This document shows positions 26,783-36,063 of a DNA stretch of 64,000 nucleotides, piece after piece (positions within the stretch are counted from its first letter, which is position 1; every line of letters begins with the position of its first letter). Position numbers and translations under genes: made by a program. The notes below the pieces were generated by a model. That model made no database searches, had not been told where the DNA came from, and was given only the letters and a program-made list of their open reading frames with translations. The stretch comes from Wocania_A spongiicola (GTDB lineage: Bacteria > Bacteroidota > Bacteroidia > Flavobacteriales > Flavobacteriaceae). The stretch is taken from NCBI RefSeq assembly GCF_023502325.1, contig NZ_JAMFLZ010000002.1, positions 558,001 to 622,000 on the forward strand, read 5' to 3'.

Positions 26783-29068
26783 TTAATTACTAGGTAGTAA
26801 AACTTTATTTACTACGTGTATTACACCATTACCAGCTTGAACATCTACTGCTATAACTCCAATATCAGAATTTCCAGCACCATCGGTTATATCTGCGATG
26901 TTATCACCACTGCCTGGTAATGTTACTGTTATATTATCTCCTTGTAAACTTGCTGCGACTGTATCACCATCAGGTGTTAAGTCACCAGAAGTTACATTAT
27001 TATCACCAATAACATGGTGTAATAATACTTGAGTTAAAACAGCTTCTCCAGGTATACTAGCTAATGCATCAAAAGCGGCATTAGTTGGAGCAAATACTGT
27101 AAAGTTAGGGTTTAATCCATCACCGTTCATTCCTTCAGTTCTAGATAATACTGATACAAAATCAGTAGCTGGAGTTAATGTTGTTAATGCCGTTACTAAA
27201 GTTGAAAAGTTAGGATCAGCAGCAGCAAATGTTACAACAGTTGGTATACCTATTACAGCATCAACAGCATGTATAATACCATTACTTGCTACCACATCAG
27301 CTTTAGCAACTGAAGACACTCCATTAAATTTAACACCATCACTAGTATTAAAGTATAAGCTTAAGTTATTCATTCCTGGACCAGTAGCACTAGTATTAGC
27401 ATATCCTGCACCAGCTGTAACTAAATCTGTAGACATAGTTACACCGCTTAATACATGATTTAATAATATGTTTGACAATGCATCAGTTGGTACATCACCT
27501 AATGCTGCTCCATCTAAGAAAGTTGTAAACGCTGCATCATCTGGTGCCAATACCGTAAATGGTCCAGCTCCACTTAACACGTTTACTAAATCGCCGTCTG
27601 CAGCTCCTAAGGCAGCAACTAAACTACTAAAACCTGGATTTGCAAGTGCGTGGTCTACTACTGTTGGTAATCCAATAACTTTATCAACTATGTGAACTAC
27701 ACCATTAGTAGCTTCAACATCTGCTGCAGTAACGGTTGAAATTCCATTAAATGTTACACCACTTGATGTGTCATAAAAAATACTCATGTTATTATCTCCA
27801 GCACCTGTTGCCATTGTTGAAGCGTAACCTGCACCTGCAGATGTTAAATCTGTAGACATTACACTACCATCAATTACATGATTTAAAAGTACTTGTGCTA
27901 ATATATCAGTTGGTATATCTCCTAAAGACGCAAAATTATTATCAGTTAAAAAGGCGGCAAAGGCCTCATTAGTAGGTGCTAATACTGTTAGTGGACCTTC
28001 TCCTGAAAGCGCCCCTGCTAAATCTGCAGCTTGTATTGCATCATATAAAATACTTAACTCTGGAGTGTTGTATGCTTTACTAACTAGATTTTCAGGTAAT
28101 TTTGGTAAAACTACTTTGTCAATTACATGTATAACGCCATTGGCTGCTTGTACATCAGTAACTATTATGTTGCTTACTCTTCCGTTAGAATCTGTTAATG
28201 TAGCTCCGCCAGTTACATTAGCGGTGATATCTCCACCTAACGTTCCAACCATCATATCATCTGATAAACCAGCAGCTAAAACATTAGCGCCAGCAACAGC
28301 ATGTAAATCTAACGTTGCTTTTAAAGTTGGTTCATCAATTTCTTCTAATGAAGATACTCCAAGTTCAGCTAACAAACTTACAAAAGCATCATTAGTTGGT
28401 GCAAATACAGTAAAAGGAGCGGGAGCTGTTCCATTTGGAGTTGAAAGTGTCGTAACATAATCAAACGTTAAGTCACTTCTTGTTAATGCAGATACTAAAA
28501 TTGAAAATGTGTTATCAGCTAAAGCTAAATCTACAACACTTGGTAAGCCTATTACACCATCTACTATATGTATTACACCGTTTGATGCATCAATATCTGC
28601 AGTTACTACATCGGATACACCATTAAAATTAACACCAGACTCGGTGTTTATATAAAGACTTAAGTTATTATTTGAAGATGCTTCTGTTGCTAAAGTTTTT
28701 CCATATCCAGTAGATAAACCAGATGATTTTAGATCTCCTGAGATAACATGGTTTAATAAAACTTGAGTTAATACATCATTTGGTACATCATTTAAGCTTG
28801 CGAACCCATTGTCAGATAAAAATTTATCAAATGCTGCATTTGTAGGTGCCAATACAGTAAATGGTCCATTTCCATTTAATGTTTCTACAAGGTTTGCCTG
28901 TTGCAAAGCAGCTACTAAACTACTTAAATCTGGAGAGTCTAATGCTAAACCTACAATGTTCTGTTGTTCTTTAAAAAGAACTGGATTGTCGTCATCACTA
29001 CAAGAGAATAGAAATGCTGCTACTATAGTAAGCAGAAATACTTTTTTTAATGCTGTTAATGTTTTCAT
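26783..29068 (-). CDS. Fasciclin lipoprotein with five FAS1 domains
   Basis: 761 residues. The lipobox FLFSC anchors it (Cys23). Five FAS1 domains follow, each with a signature such as FTVLAPTNAAFDKFL and a closing NGVIHVVDKVIGLP. They occupy about 35-180, 180-325, 325-470, 470-608 and 608-758. Domains 1, 3 and 4 are of one type (STDL...AGYA...LYxNTSxGVxFNGxS); domains 2 and 5 share another (SALT...FVSVLS, FTVFAPTN). The order is A-B-A-A-B, suggesting internal duplication. FAS1 proteins mediate adhesion at the surface. Monocistronic and divergent from mnmA. Confidence 0.92.
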   Translation of the reverse strand: MKTLTALKKVFLLTIVAAFLFSCSDDDNPVLFKEQQNIVGLALDSPDLSSLVAALQQANLVETLNGNGPFTVLAPTNAAFDKFLSDNGFASLNDVPNDVLTQVLLNHVISGDLKSSGLSTGYGKTLATEASSNNNLSLYINTESGVNFNGVSDVVTADIDASNGVIHIVDGVIGLPSVVDLALADNTFSILVSALTRSDLTFDYVTTLSTPNGTAPAPFTVFAPTNDAFVSLLAELGVSSLEEIDEPTLKATLDLHAVAGANVLAAGLSDDMMVGTLGGDITANVTGGATLTDSNGRVSNIIVTDVQAANGVIHVIDKVVLPKLPENLVSKAYNTPELSILYDAIQAADLAGALSGEGPLTVLAPTNEAFAAFLTDNNFASLGDIPTDILAQVLLNHVIDGSVMSTDLTSAGAGYASTMATGAGDNNMSIFYDTSSGVTFNGISTVTAADVEATNGVVHIVDKVIGLPTVVDHALANPGFSSLVAALGAADGDLVNVLSGAGPFTVLAPDDAAFTTFLDGAALGDVPTDALSNILLNHVLSGVTMSTDLVTAGAGYANTSATGPGMNNLSLYFNTSDGVKFNGVSSVAKADVVASNGIIHAVDAVIGIPTVVTFAAADPNFSTLVTALTTLTPATDFVSVLSRTEGMNGDGLNPNFTVFAPTNAAFDALASIPGEAVLTQVLLHHVIGDNNVTSGDLTPDGDTVAASLQGDNITVTLPGSGDNIADITDGAGNSDIGVIAVDVQAGNGVIHVVNKVLLPSN

Positions 29069-29221
29069 TTTTTTAAGATTTAATTATTGTTTAACAAATT
29101 TAATAAAAAGTTAAACAAAAATCCAAATTTTGTTGAAGTTTTTTTAAAAAAAAATAAACAAAATATATTTTTCTAATGTTTTCTATAAACTTTAAAAACC
29201 ATAAATTTCTTTATTTATGCT

Positions 29222-29229
29222 TATCTTTG
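29222..29229 (+). promoter_or_regulatory. -7 box of mnmA
   Basis: TATCTTTG matches TAnnTTTG and ends 16 nt before the mnmA ATG. Confidence 0.65.
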
Positions 29230-29245
29230 TAGCCAATTTTTAATT

Positions 29246-30433
29246 ATGAAACGAGTAATAATAGGGCTTTCTGGGGGTGTAGATTCAAGTGTTGCTGCTT
29301 ATTTGCTTAAGGAACAAGGTTATGAGGTTATTGGTTTGTTTATGAAAAACTGGCATGATGATTCTGTAACCATTTCTAATGAATGTCCTTGGTTAGATGA
29401 TAGCAACGATGCTATGCTGGTTGCAGAAAAATTAGGAATCCCATTTCAAACGGTTGATTTAAGCGAGCAATATAAAGAGCGTATTGTAGATTATATGTTT
29501 AATGAGTATGAAAAGGGTAGAACACCTAATCCAGATGTTCTTTGCAATAGAGAAATTAAGTTTGATGTTTTTATGAATATAGCTTTAGAGCTAGGAGCTG
29601 ACTATGTTGCAACTGGCCACTATTGTAGAAAAGGAACTATTAAAAAAGGAGATAAAAAAGTTTATCAACTATTAGCTGGAGCCGATAATAATAAAGATCA
29701 ATCATATTTTTTATGTCAATTATCTCAAGATCAATTGGCAAAATCGTTATTTCCTATCGGTGAATTAACAAAACCAGAAGTTAGAGATATTGCCACTAAA
29801 TTAGATTTAGTCACGGCCGAGAAAAAAGATTCTCAAGGTCTGTGTTTTATAGGTAAAGTAAAATTGCCAGACTTCTTACAACAGCAATTAAAACCTAAAG
29901 AAGGTGTTATTGTAGAAGTTCCAAAAGAGCAAGACATTTTTAATGAATTGATTCCTGAGTTTCAAGCTGAAGAAGATAAACTGAAATATTTATCTAGAAA
30001 AATTGATTATAAAATTGATGATGGCAAAATTGTAGGTAAGCATCAAGGCGCACATTATTTCACTAAAGGGCAACGTAAAGGGCTCGCTGTAGGTGGAACT
30101 ATTGAACCTTTATTTGTAATTGATACTGATGTAAATGAAAATGTAATTTTTACAGGGCAAGGTAAAGAGCATCCTGGTTTATATAAAAAGGCATTGTTTG
30201 TTACTAATGAAGAGCTGCATTGGATTCGTGAAGATTTAGCTTTAAAAGTTGATGAAACTATGCAGGTTAATGCTAGAATACGCTACCGTCAATCACTTCA
30301 AAAAGCAACTTTGCATAAAGTAGGCAGTGGATTGTATGTAGAGTTTGAAGAGTTTCAATCTGCAATTACTGAAGGGCAATTTGTAGCTTGGTATATAAAT
30401 GAAGAATTAATAGGTTCTGGCGTAATTTCGTAA
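29246..30433 (+). CDS. mnmA: tRNA-specific 2-thiouridylase MnmA
   Basis: 395 residues, slightly longer than the roughly 360-residue E. coli enzyme but usual for this phylum. It thiolates U34 of tRNAs for Lys, Glu and Gln. The PP-loop is GLSGGVDSSVAAYLL near the N-terminus. The catalytic cysteines are in DVLCNREIKF (about 100) and SQGLCFIGKV (about 210). A Bacteroidota-type insertion around 225-255 accounts for the extra length. The gene is followed after 20 bp by a subtilase gene and probably shares its mRNA. Confidence 0.95.
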   Translation: MKRVIIGLSGGVDSSVAAYLLKEQGYEVIGLFMKNWHDDSVTISNECPWLDDSNDAMLVAEKLGIPFQTVDLSEQYKERIVDYMFNEYEKGRTPNPDVLCNREIKFDVFMNIALELGADYVATGHYCRKGTIKKGDKKVYQLLAGADNNKDQSYFLCQLSQDQLAKSLFPIGELTKPEVRDIATKLDLVTAEKKDSQGLCFIGKVKLPDFLQQQLKPKEGVIVEVPKEQDIFNELIPEFQAEEDKLKYLSRKIDYKIDDGKIVGKHQGAHYFTKGQRKGLAVGGTIEPLFVIDTDVNENVIFTGQGKEHPGLYKKALFVTNEELHWIREDLALKVDETMQVNARIRYRQSLQKATLHKVGSGLYVEFEEFQSAITEGQFVAWYINEELIGSGVIS

Positions 30434-30453
30434 CTTGCCAATAAAACTTAATT

Positions 30454-32091
30454 ATGATAAAGAAATTATTAATTTTTAGTTTCCTAAGTTTTCATTTTTT
30501 TTCATTTGCACAACAAGATGCTTGGGTTTATCTAAAAGACAAGCAAAATGTAGCAAGTTCTATAGCTACCCCAATAAATATCCTTACTCAAAAAGCGATA
30601 GATAGAAAAGCTAAACACAACGTAGTAATTGATGCTAGAGATGTTCCTGTTAATGAGTCGTACATTACCCAGTTAAAAAATGCTACAGGTATTACTGTAA
30701 TGGCAAAATCTAAATGGTTTAATGCTGTGCATGTTAGAGGATCTGAAGCTGATATAAATAACTTGCTTACAACTCCATCTATAACATTTATAGATTATAT
30801 TGATTTTGCTGATAGAAGTTTAAATACTACTAAAATAACCAAAGAAAAGGGAACATTTAAGATTAAAGATAAATTTGAAGTTGAAAAAACATTTGTAGAT
30901 TTTACTTATGGTAATACTCAAAATCAAGTAGATATGATTAATGTTGATGATCTGCATGTTGCAGATTATACAGGTGACGGCGTTACGATTGCGGTACTTG
31001 ATGCAGGGTTTATAAATGTGAATACAATGGGGGCATTTCAGCGTATAAGAGATGCTGGAGATTTACTAGGGGGTTATGATTTTGTAAACCGAAGCTCAAA
31101 TGTGTATGCTAATACATCCAGTTCTCATGGTACTCATGTTTTAAGCACTATGGCAGGATATATTTTAAATAATTATGTTGGAACAGCACCAGATGCTTCA
31201 TATTATTTGTTTATAACTGAAGATAGTAGTGACGAAAACCCTATTGAAGAAAGTTATTGGGTTGAAGCTGTTGAGCGAGCAGATAGCTTGGGGGTAGATT
31301 TAGTAAATACTTCTTTGGGGTACAAAGATTATTCTCCAAATTATACAAGCTATAGTTATGCATCTGCTGATATGGATGGAAATACTGCTTTTATTACAAA
31401 AGGGGCAAATATAGCTTTTGAAAAAGGATTATTATTAGTTAACTCTGCAGGTAATGAAGGAAATGCAGGAGTTAGTGCTCCAGCCGATTCACAGTATGTA
31501 TTATCTATTGGGGCAGTAAATTCATTAGGTAATTATGCGTCATTTAGCTCAGTAGGTAGTGCTTTTCAACCTTCTCAAAAGCCAGATGTTGTAGCCAGAG
31601 GGCTATCGGCTTCTGTAATAACCCCTAGTAATGTTATAGGAAGTAGTAACGGTACATCATTTAGTTCTCCTATTTTGGCAGGAGGCATAGCATGCTTAAT
31701 GCAAGCATTACCAAATAAAACTAATGCTGAAATTATGCAGTTAGTTCGCGAATCGGGCTCTCAGTTTAGCACCCCAGATTATCAATTAGGTTACGGTATT
31801 CCTAATTTAAAGAGTGCACTTAGTAATGCATTGTCTATTAATAATTTTGAAAAGACTAATACAATATCAATTTATCCTAATCCTGCAAAAACCTTTGTTT
31901 ATGTAAAAGTACCTATAAATGAAAACAAGTTAACAATAACCTTTTTCAATGTTTTAGGAAAGCAAGTTTTGCAACGTTCAATTAATAGTACTAATAATCA
32001 AATTGATATTTCCGCTTTATCTAAAGGAATTTATATTATTAATGCTAAATCCAATAATAAAGCCAAGTCTTTTAAATTTATTAAGAATTAG
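30454..32091 (+). CDS. Subtilisin-like (S8) protease secreted by the type IX system
   Basis: 545 residues. A signal peptide (residues 1-19, ending FSFAQ) is followed by an inhibitor-like propeptide (about 25-125). The catalytic triad is Asp183 (IAVLDAGF), His225 (SSHGTHV) and Ser402 (NGTSFSSP), all in canonical context; the oxyanion Asn is in NSAGNEG. The C-terminal 80 residues form a Por secretion-system sorting domain (SIYPNPAKTFVYVKV ... GIYIINAKSNNKAKSFKFIKN), so the protease is exported to the surface by T9SS. The stop codon is directly followed by the ATG of the next gene, so the two are translationally linked. Confidence 0.93.
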   Translation: MIKKLLIFSFLSFHFFSFAQQDAWVYLKDKQNVASSIATPINILTQKAIDRKAKHNVVIDARDVPVNESYITQLKNATGITVMAKSKWFNAVHVRGSEADINNLLTTPSITFIDYIDFADRSLNTTKITKEKGTFKIKDKFEVEKTFVDFTYGNTQNQVDMINVDDLHVADYTGDGVTIAVLDAGFINVNTMGAFQRIRDAGDLLGGYDFVNRSSNVYANTSSSHGTHVLSTMAGYILNNYVGTAPDASYYLFITEDSSDENPIEESYWVEAVERADSLGVDLVNTSLGYKDYSPNYTSYSYASADMDGNTAFITKGANIAFEKGLLLVNSAGNEGNAGVSAPADSQYVLSIGAVNSLGNYASFSSVGSAFQPSQKPDVVARGLSASVITPSNVIGSSNGTSFSSPILAGGIACLMQALPNKTNAEIMQLVRESGSQFSTPDYQLGYGIPNLKSALSNALSINNFEKTNTISIYPNPAKTFVYVKVPINENKLTITFFNVLGKQVLQRSINSTNNQIDISALSKGIYIINAKSNNKAKSFKFIKN

Positions 32092-33033
32092 ATGCCAAAT
32101 AGAATCACTGAACTATTCAATATAAAATACCCTATTATTCAAGCAGGAATGATTTGGAATAGTGGTTGGAAATTAGCTTCAGCTTCAAGCAATGCTGGAA
32201 TTTTAGGGCTTATAGGAGCGGGAAGTATGTACCCTGAAGTGTTGAGAGAGCATATTCAAAAATGTAAAAAGGCAACTCGTAAACCTTTTGGAGTAAATGT
32301 ACCTATGTTGTATCCTAATATTCAGGAAATAATGGATATTATTGTTGAAGAAGGAGTGAGTATTGTATTTACATCTGCAGGAAATCCAAAAACTTGGACA
32401 TCATGGTTACAAGATAAAGGTATTACCGTTGTGCATGTAGTGAGTAGTGTAAAGTTTGCATTAAAAGCACAAGAAGCAGGAGTAGATGCTATTGTTGTTG
32501 AAGGTTTTGAAGCTGGTGGACATAATGGAAGGGACGAAACTACTACACTAACGTTGATTCCTATGGTAAAAGAGCAAATAAAAATTCCATTAATAGCTGC
32601 AGGAGGTATAGCAACAGGAAAAGCAATGCTAGCAACAATGGTTTTAGGAGCAGATGGCGTACAAGTGGGGAGCCGATTTGTAGCTAGCGAAGAAAGTTCG
32701 GCACATAAAAACTTTAAAAAAGTTGTTGTTGATGCTAAGGAAGGAGATACGCAATTAACATTAAAAGAATTAGCACCAGTACGATTAATTAAGAATAAGT
32801 TTTATAACGAACTACAAGAATTATATAAAACGGCACCAACACCAGAGCAGTTAAAAAAAATGTTAGGTAGAGCCAGAGCAAAACGTGGTATGTTTGAAGG
32901 CGATTTAGACGAAGGAGAGTTAGAGATTGGACAAATTGCTGGATTAATTCATGATATTAAGCCAGTAGCTGAAATTGTTGAAGATATGGTAAAAGAGTTT
33001 CAAGTTGCTAAAAGCGAAGTGTCTAGCTTATAA
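32092..33033 (+). CDS. Nitronate monooxygenase / FabK-like FMN enzyme
   Basis: 313 residues forming a TIM barrel. FMN-binding signatures are GGHNGRDETTTL and AAGGIATGKAMLATMVLGAD with GVQVGSRF. The closest families are 2-nitropropane dioxygenase/nitronate monooxygenase and the enoyl-ACP reductase FabK. Bacteroidota often carry several copies, and the substrate cannot be read here. It begins at the base after the subtilase stop. Pairing with an exported protease is probably only a shared transcript. It is cytosolic; the next gene is convergent. Confidence 0.85.
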   Translation: MPNRITELFNIKYPIIQAGMIWNSGWKLASASSNAGILGLIGAGSMYPEVLREHIQKCKKATRKPFGVNVPMLYPNIQEIMDIIVEEGVSIVFTSAGNPKTWTSWLQDKGITVVHVVSSVKFALKAQEAGVDAIVVEGFEAGGHNGRDETTTLTLIPMVKEQIKIPLIAAGGIATGKAMLATMVLGADGVQVGSRFVASEESSAHKNFKKVVVDAKEGDTQLTLKELAPVRLIKNKFYNELQELYKTAPTPEQLKKMLGRARAKRGMFEGDLDEGELEIGQIAGLIHDIKPVAEIVEDMVKEFQVAKSEVSSL

Positions 33034-33070
33034 AAACCTTTGTTTTTTTAGTATTTGTCATAAATGCTGT

Positions 33071-34009
33071 TTAATCTTTTAACCGAATACTTTTCAAAGA
33101 AACTTGATACAACTTACTAGCTCCATTATCATATTTATTAAATTCATTTAAGAGCTCATTAATTGATAAAGCCCTTTCAAAGTTTGTTTTGGTGTTATCT
33201 AATTTACTAGTAAAGTAAAGGGTGTTTGTTTTTACATCTACAAACGGGCAATAATCCATTTTTGTAGAATTTATTTTGTCGCCCAAATTTATAGCTTGTG
33301 TCCAACCATTTTCAGTATTATAGCTAATATATAAATCGCCACTTCCCAAACCGTCTTTCCTGTTATAACAACCATAAATTAAGTAAGACTCGTCAGGTGC
33401 AATAAATGAATTGTATTCATATCCTTCAGAATTAATAGCATCTGGTAACACTATTGGTTCAGTTAAACTACCATTAATGTTTTTACTCACATAAATATCA
33501 TCTTTTCGTTTTAACTCAGGATTATCACGTGTAAAATAAAAATTTCCATTTGAAGAAATAGAAGGGTAAAACTCACCGTGTTCTGTGTTTATTGGGCTTC
33601 CCATATTTATTGGTTCAGACCAATTGCTTTTTAAATGATCTCGCTTAACAAACCAAATATCAAAATCTTTAGGTTTATTAGTTAAACTATTTAAGGGCCT
33701 TGTAGATACAAAGTAAAGTTTTAAACCATCATGAGAAAAGAAAGGTTCTAAATCGAAAAATCGACCAGAGAATGATGCAATTCTTGGGCTGCTCCACTTA
33801 TCATTTTCTTTAATCACAGTAATAATTGCAGAAACATTTCCCATAACACTTTGTGCAGAGAACATAATTTCATCTCCGTTAGGAGCAATGGCAATATCCC
33901 TTACATTTGGAAATTGTTTTACAATATCTTCTAAAAATGGAGTAACACTTTGTTGAGAAAAACTTAAAAAAATATTGAAAGAAAAAAGGAATAATAATAA
34001 ATGCTTCAT
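33071..34009 (-). CDS. Exported PD40/WD40-like beta-propeller protein
   Basis: 312 residues with a signal peptide (1-19, ending LSFSQ). At least five propeller units show the PD40 pattern: DIAIAPNGDEIMFSA, EPFFSHDGLKLYFVSTRP, PSISSNGNFYFTR, SFIAPDESYLIYGCY, CPFVDVKTNTLYFTSK. In family members this blade set occurs in TolB and in exo-sialidase-like or OmpA-linked proteins. Too few blades are seen for a confident enzyme call. No partner gene; divergent from the MATE gene, with 356 bp between them. Confidence 0.8.
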   Translation of the reverse strand: MKHLLLFLFSFNIFLSFSQQSVTPFLEDIVKQFPNVRDIAIAPNGDEIMFSAQSVMGNVSAIITVIKENDKWSSPRIASFSGRFFDLEPFFSHDGLKLYFVSTRPLNSLTNKPKDFDIWFVKRDHLKSNWSEPINMGSPINTEHGEFYPSISSNGNFYFTRDNPELKRKDDIYVSKNINGSLTEPIVLPDAINSEGYEYNSFIAPDESYLIYGCYNRKDGLGSGDLYISYNTENGWTQAINLGDKINSTKMDYCPFVDVKTNTLYFTSKLDNTKTNFERALSINELLNEFNKYDNGASKLYQVSLKSIRLKD

Positions 34010-34125
34010 AAAAATAGTATTTATTACAAGGTACTAAATGCAGTTATTCAAAATTCTAAACGTAATGTTAAAAGAATTTGTATAGATAATATCTTGATAT
34101 TCTTGAAAAACTTTGGATAAAATAA

Positions 34126-34150
34126 AAGGAGGAAATTAAATTTCCTCCTT
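34126..34150. other. Perfect 12-bp hairpin in a divergent promoter region
   Basis: AAGGAGGAAATT and AATTTCCTCCTT are exact complements around a single A. On the minus strand it is followed by TTATTTTA, a passable terminator tail; on the plus strand there is no T-run. Confidence 0.55.
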
Positions 34151-34353
34151 AAATATTGAAACTTGTAAGCTGTAATAATTTTTAATCCCTATAAAATAAA
34201 AAGCTAAATGTTTCTAAAATGCTATTTCTTAGTGAGAATGCTTTTTAAGCATGGCGAATGTATGAAAATGCTACAATAAAACGATGAAAAATTATATTGA
34301 GTTATTAACATTTAAATAATAATAACAAAATTGGTAAACAAAATGCATAAGTT

Positions 34354-34361
34354 TACTTTTG
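34354..34361 (+). promoter_or_regulatory. MATE-gene promoter (-33 TTG and -7 box)
   Basis: TACTTTTG fits TAnnTTTG, and a TTG at 34331-34333 lies 20 nt upstream, inside the 17-23-nt spacing of the flavobacterial consensus. The box ends 4 nt before the ATG at 34366, so the transcript would have almost no leader. Confidence 0.7.
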
Positions 34362-34365
34362 CACA

Positions 34366-35742
34366 ATGCAATTTAAAGATTACACTAAAGAGTTTAAATA
34401 CAATTGGCGACTAGCGGCTCCAGTAATGTTAGGTATGTTGGGGCATACCTTTGTGAGTTTTGTAGATAATATTATGGTTGGCCAGTTGGGAACTGCTGAA
34501 CTTGCAGCAGTCTCTTTAGGGAATAGCTTTATGTTTATTGCAATGTCTTTAGGTATAGGGTTTTCTACAGCTATAACACCTTTAGTAGCCGAGGCAGATG
34601 CTGAAAAAAACTTTGCTAATGGCAAATCGTCTTTTAAGCATGGTTTGTTTTTGTGTACTGTTTTAGGTGTATTGTTATTTTTAGTAGTATTTTTTGCTAA
34701 ACCACTTATGTATTTAATGAAACAGCCTGTTGAGGTTGTAGAGTTAGCCATTCCTTATTTAGATTTAGTGGCATTTTCGTTAATTCCATTAATTGTTTTT
34801 CAAGCATTTAAACAATTTAGTGATGGACTATCTATGACTAAATACCCTATGTATGCTACTGTTTTAGCAAACATTATTAATGTATTTTTAAATTATATTT
34901 TAATTTTTGGAAAATTAGGATTTCCTGAGCTAGGTATTGTTGGAGCTGCCTATGGAACATTAATATCTCGATTTATAATGGTTTGGTATTTATGGTTTTT
35001 ATTAAGAGGTAAAGAAAAATCTAAAGACTTTGTAACCAACATAAAGTTTTTTGTCCTTAATAAACTAATGCTTAAAAAAATTATAAACCTTGGAGCGCCT
35101 AGTGCGATGCAAATGTTTTTTGAAGTCGCCATTTTTACAGCAGCAATATGGCTAAGCGGTTTATTAGGTAAAAACCCACAAGCTGCAAATCAAATTGCAT
35201 TAAACTTGTCTTCAATGACATTTATGGTAGCTATGGGCTTAAGTGTTGCCTCCATGATAAGAGTTGGAAATCAAAAAGGCTTGAAAAAGTATTTTGAGTT
35301 ACGCCGCATTGCATTTTCTTTATTTTTAATGGGAACTATATTTGCTGTTGGATTTGCTATTATTTTCTTTGCATTTCATACTCATTTACCAAAACTCTAT
35401 GTAGATTTTGATGATGCAAAAAACCTAATTGATAATACTGAAGTTGTTTCAATAGCATCTAAATTACTTATAGCTGCAGCCATTTTTCAAATAAGTGATA
35501 GTATTCAAGTAGTAGTTTTAGGTGCTTTACGCGGATTGCAAGATGTTAAAATACCAACGATTATTACGTTTGTTTCCTATTGGTTAGTAGGTTTTCCAAT
35601 AAGCTGGTTTTTTGGTAAAGAAGAAGCTTACGGAAGCTTTGGTATTTGGTTAGGTTTGCTAGCTGGGTTAACTACTGCAGCTATTTTATTATATATTCGA
35701 TTTAACTATTTAACTAATAAGTTAATAGTGAATAATAAATAA
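34366..35742 (+). CDS. MATE family multidrug efflux transporter
   Basis: 458 residues with about twelve membrane segments in two similar halves. The N-terminal signature WRLAAPVMLGMLGHTFVSFVDNIMVGQLG and the matching second-half element KIINLGAPSAMQMFFEVAIF are typical of MATE (NorM-like) Na+ or H+ antiporters that expel cationic drugs and metabolites. Length is normal. Monocistronic; the next plus-strand gene has its own promoter. Confidence 0.93.
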   Translation: MQFKDYTKEFKYNWRLAAPVMLGMLGHTFVSFVDNIMVGQLGTAELAAVSLGNSFMFIAMSLGIGFSTAITPLVAEADAEKNFANGKSSFKHGLFLCTVLGVLLFLVVFFAKPLMYLMKQPVEVVELAIPYLDLVAFSLIPLIVFQAFKQFSDGLSMTKYPMYATVLANIINVFLNYILIFGKLGFPELGIVGAAYGTLISRFIMVWYLWFLLRGKEKSKDFVTNIKFFVLNKLMLKKIINLGAPSAMQMFFEVAIFTAAIWLSGLLGKNPQAANQIALNLSSMTFMVAMGLSVASMIRVGNQKGLKKYFELRRIAFSLFLMGTIFAVGFAIIFFAFHTHLPKLYVDFDDAKNLIDNTEVVSIASKLLIAAAIFQISDSIQVVVLGALRGLQDVKIPTIITFVSYWLVGFPISWFFGKEEAYGSFGIWLGLLAGLTTAAILLYIRFNYLTNKLIVNNK

Positions 35743-35748
35743 AATTTT

Positions 35749-35777
35749 GCATTTCGAACGTAAGAGATAAATCTCAT
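35749..35777. repeat. Single-arm remnant of the TGTCAT repeat family
   Basis: GCATTTCGAACGTAAGAGAT followed by AAATCTCAT resembles one arm of the repeat at 23726-23788. The other arm is not visible. It lies just upstream of the promoter at 35781. Confidence 0.35.
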
Positions 35778-35780
35778 CAT

Positions 35781-35788
35781 TATATTTG
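35781..35788 (+). promoter_or_regulatory. -7 box of the small acidic-protein operon
   Basis: TATATTTG matches TAnnTTTG and lies 32 nt before the ATG at 35821. Confidence 0.6.
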
Positions 35789-35820
35789 TAATTAGGTTAA
35801 TAAAACTTAAACTTTAAAAA

Positions 35821-36048
35821 ATGACACTTCCAAAATTTATACTTGGTGATAATACAGATTATCCAAATGCTATTTTTGTAATTCACACTGAATTTCCAAG
35901 ATTTATAATCAACCTTGAAGATGATGAAGTGGAGTGGTTTGAAGATTTTGATGTTGAAGATCAAAAAGAATTAGAAACTGAAACTGAAAATGCTATAAAG
36001 TTTGCTACCGAGTTTTATGATAGTGAAGTTGCCAAATATGAAGATTAA
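35821..36048 (+). CDS. Conserved small acidic protein, unknown function
   Basis: 75 residues, strongly acidic (EDDEVEWFEDFDVEDQKELETE). It starts MTLPKFILGDNTDYPNAIFV, a form I recall in many Flavobacteriaceae as a short hypothetical. No signal peptide, membrane segment or known domain. It has a clear promoter and is followed after 15 bp by the PAP2 gene, so the two are likely co-transcribed. Confidence 0.75.
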   Translation: MTLPKFILGDNTDYPNAIFVIHTEFPRFIINLEDDEVEWFEDFDVEDQKELETETENAIKFATEFYDSEVAKYED

Positions 36049-36063
36049 AACAGAGAGTTATAA

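Larger units (their letters stand above)
34010..34365. other. Divergent intergenic region, 356 bp, holding a perfect hairpin
   Basis: It has no ORF above eight codons. It holds the hairpin at 34126-34150 and, at its right end, the promoter of the MATE gene. The presence of a terminator-like stem between two divergent starts suggests a small transcript, read leftward from about 34.3 kb (see findings). Confidence 0.5.

Noticed and set aside
26783..29068. Repeated blocks resembling an array
   Set aside because: They are coding repeats of FAS1 domains, roughly 140 codons long, not CRISPR repeats; no CRISPR array is visible in the window.
34229..34252. Eight-codon minus-strand ORF (MLKKHSH)
   Set aside because: Too short to call a gene; kept only as part of the small-RNA hypothesis.
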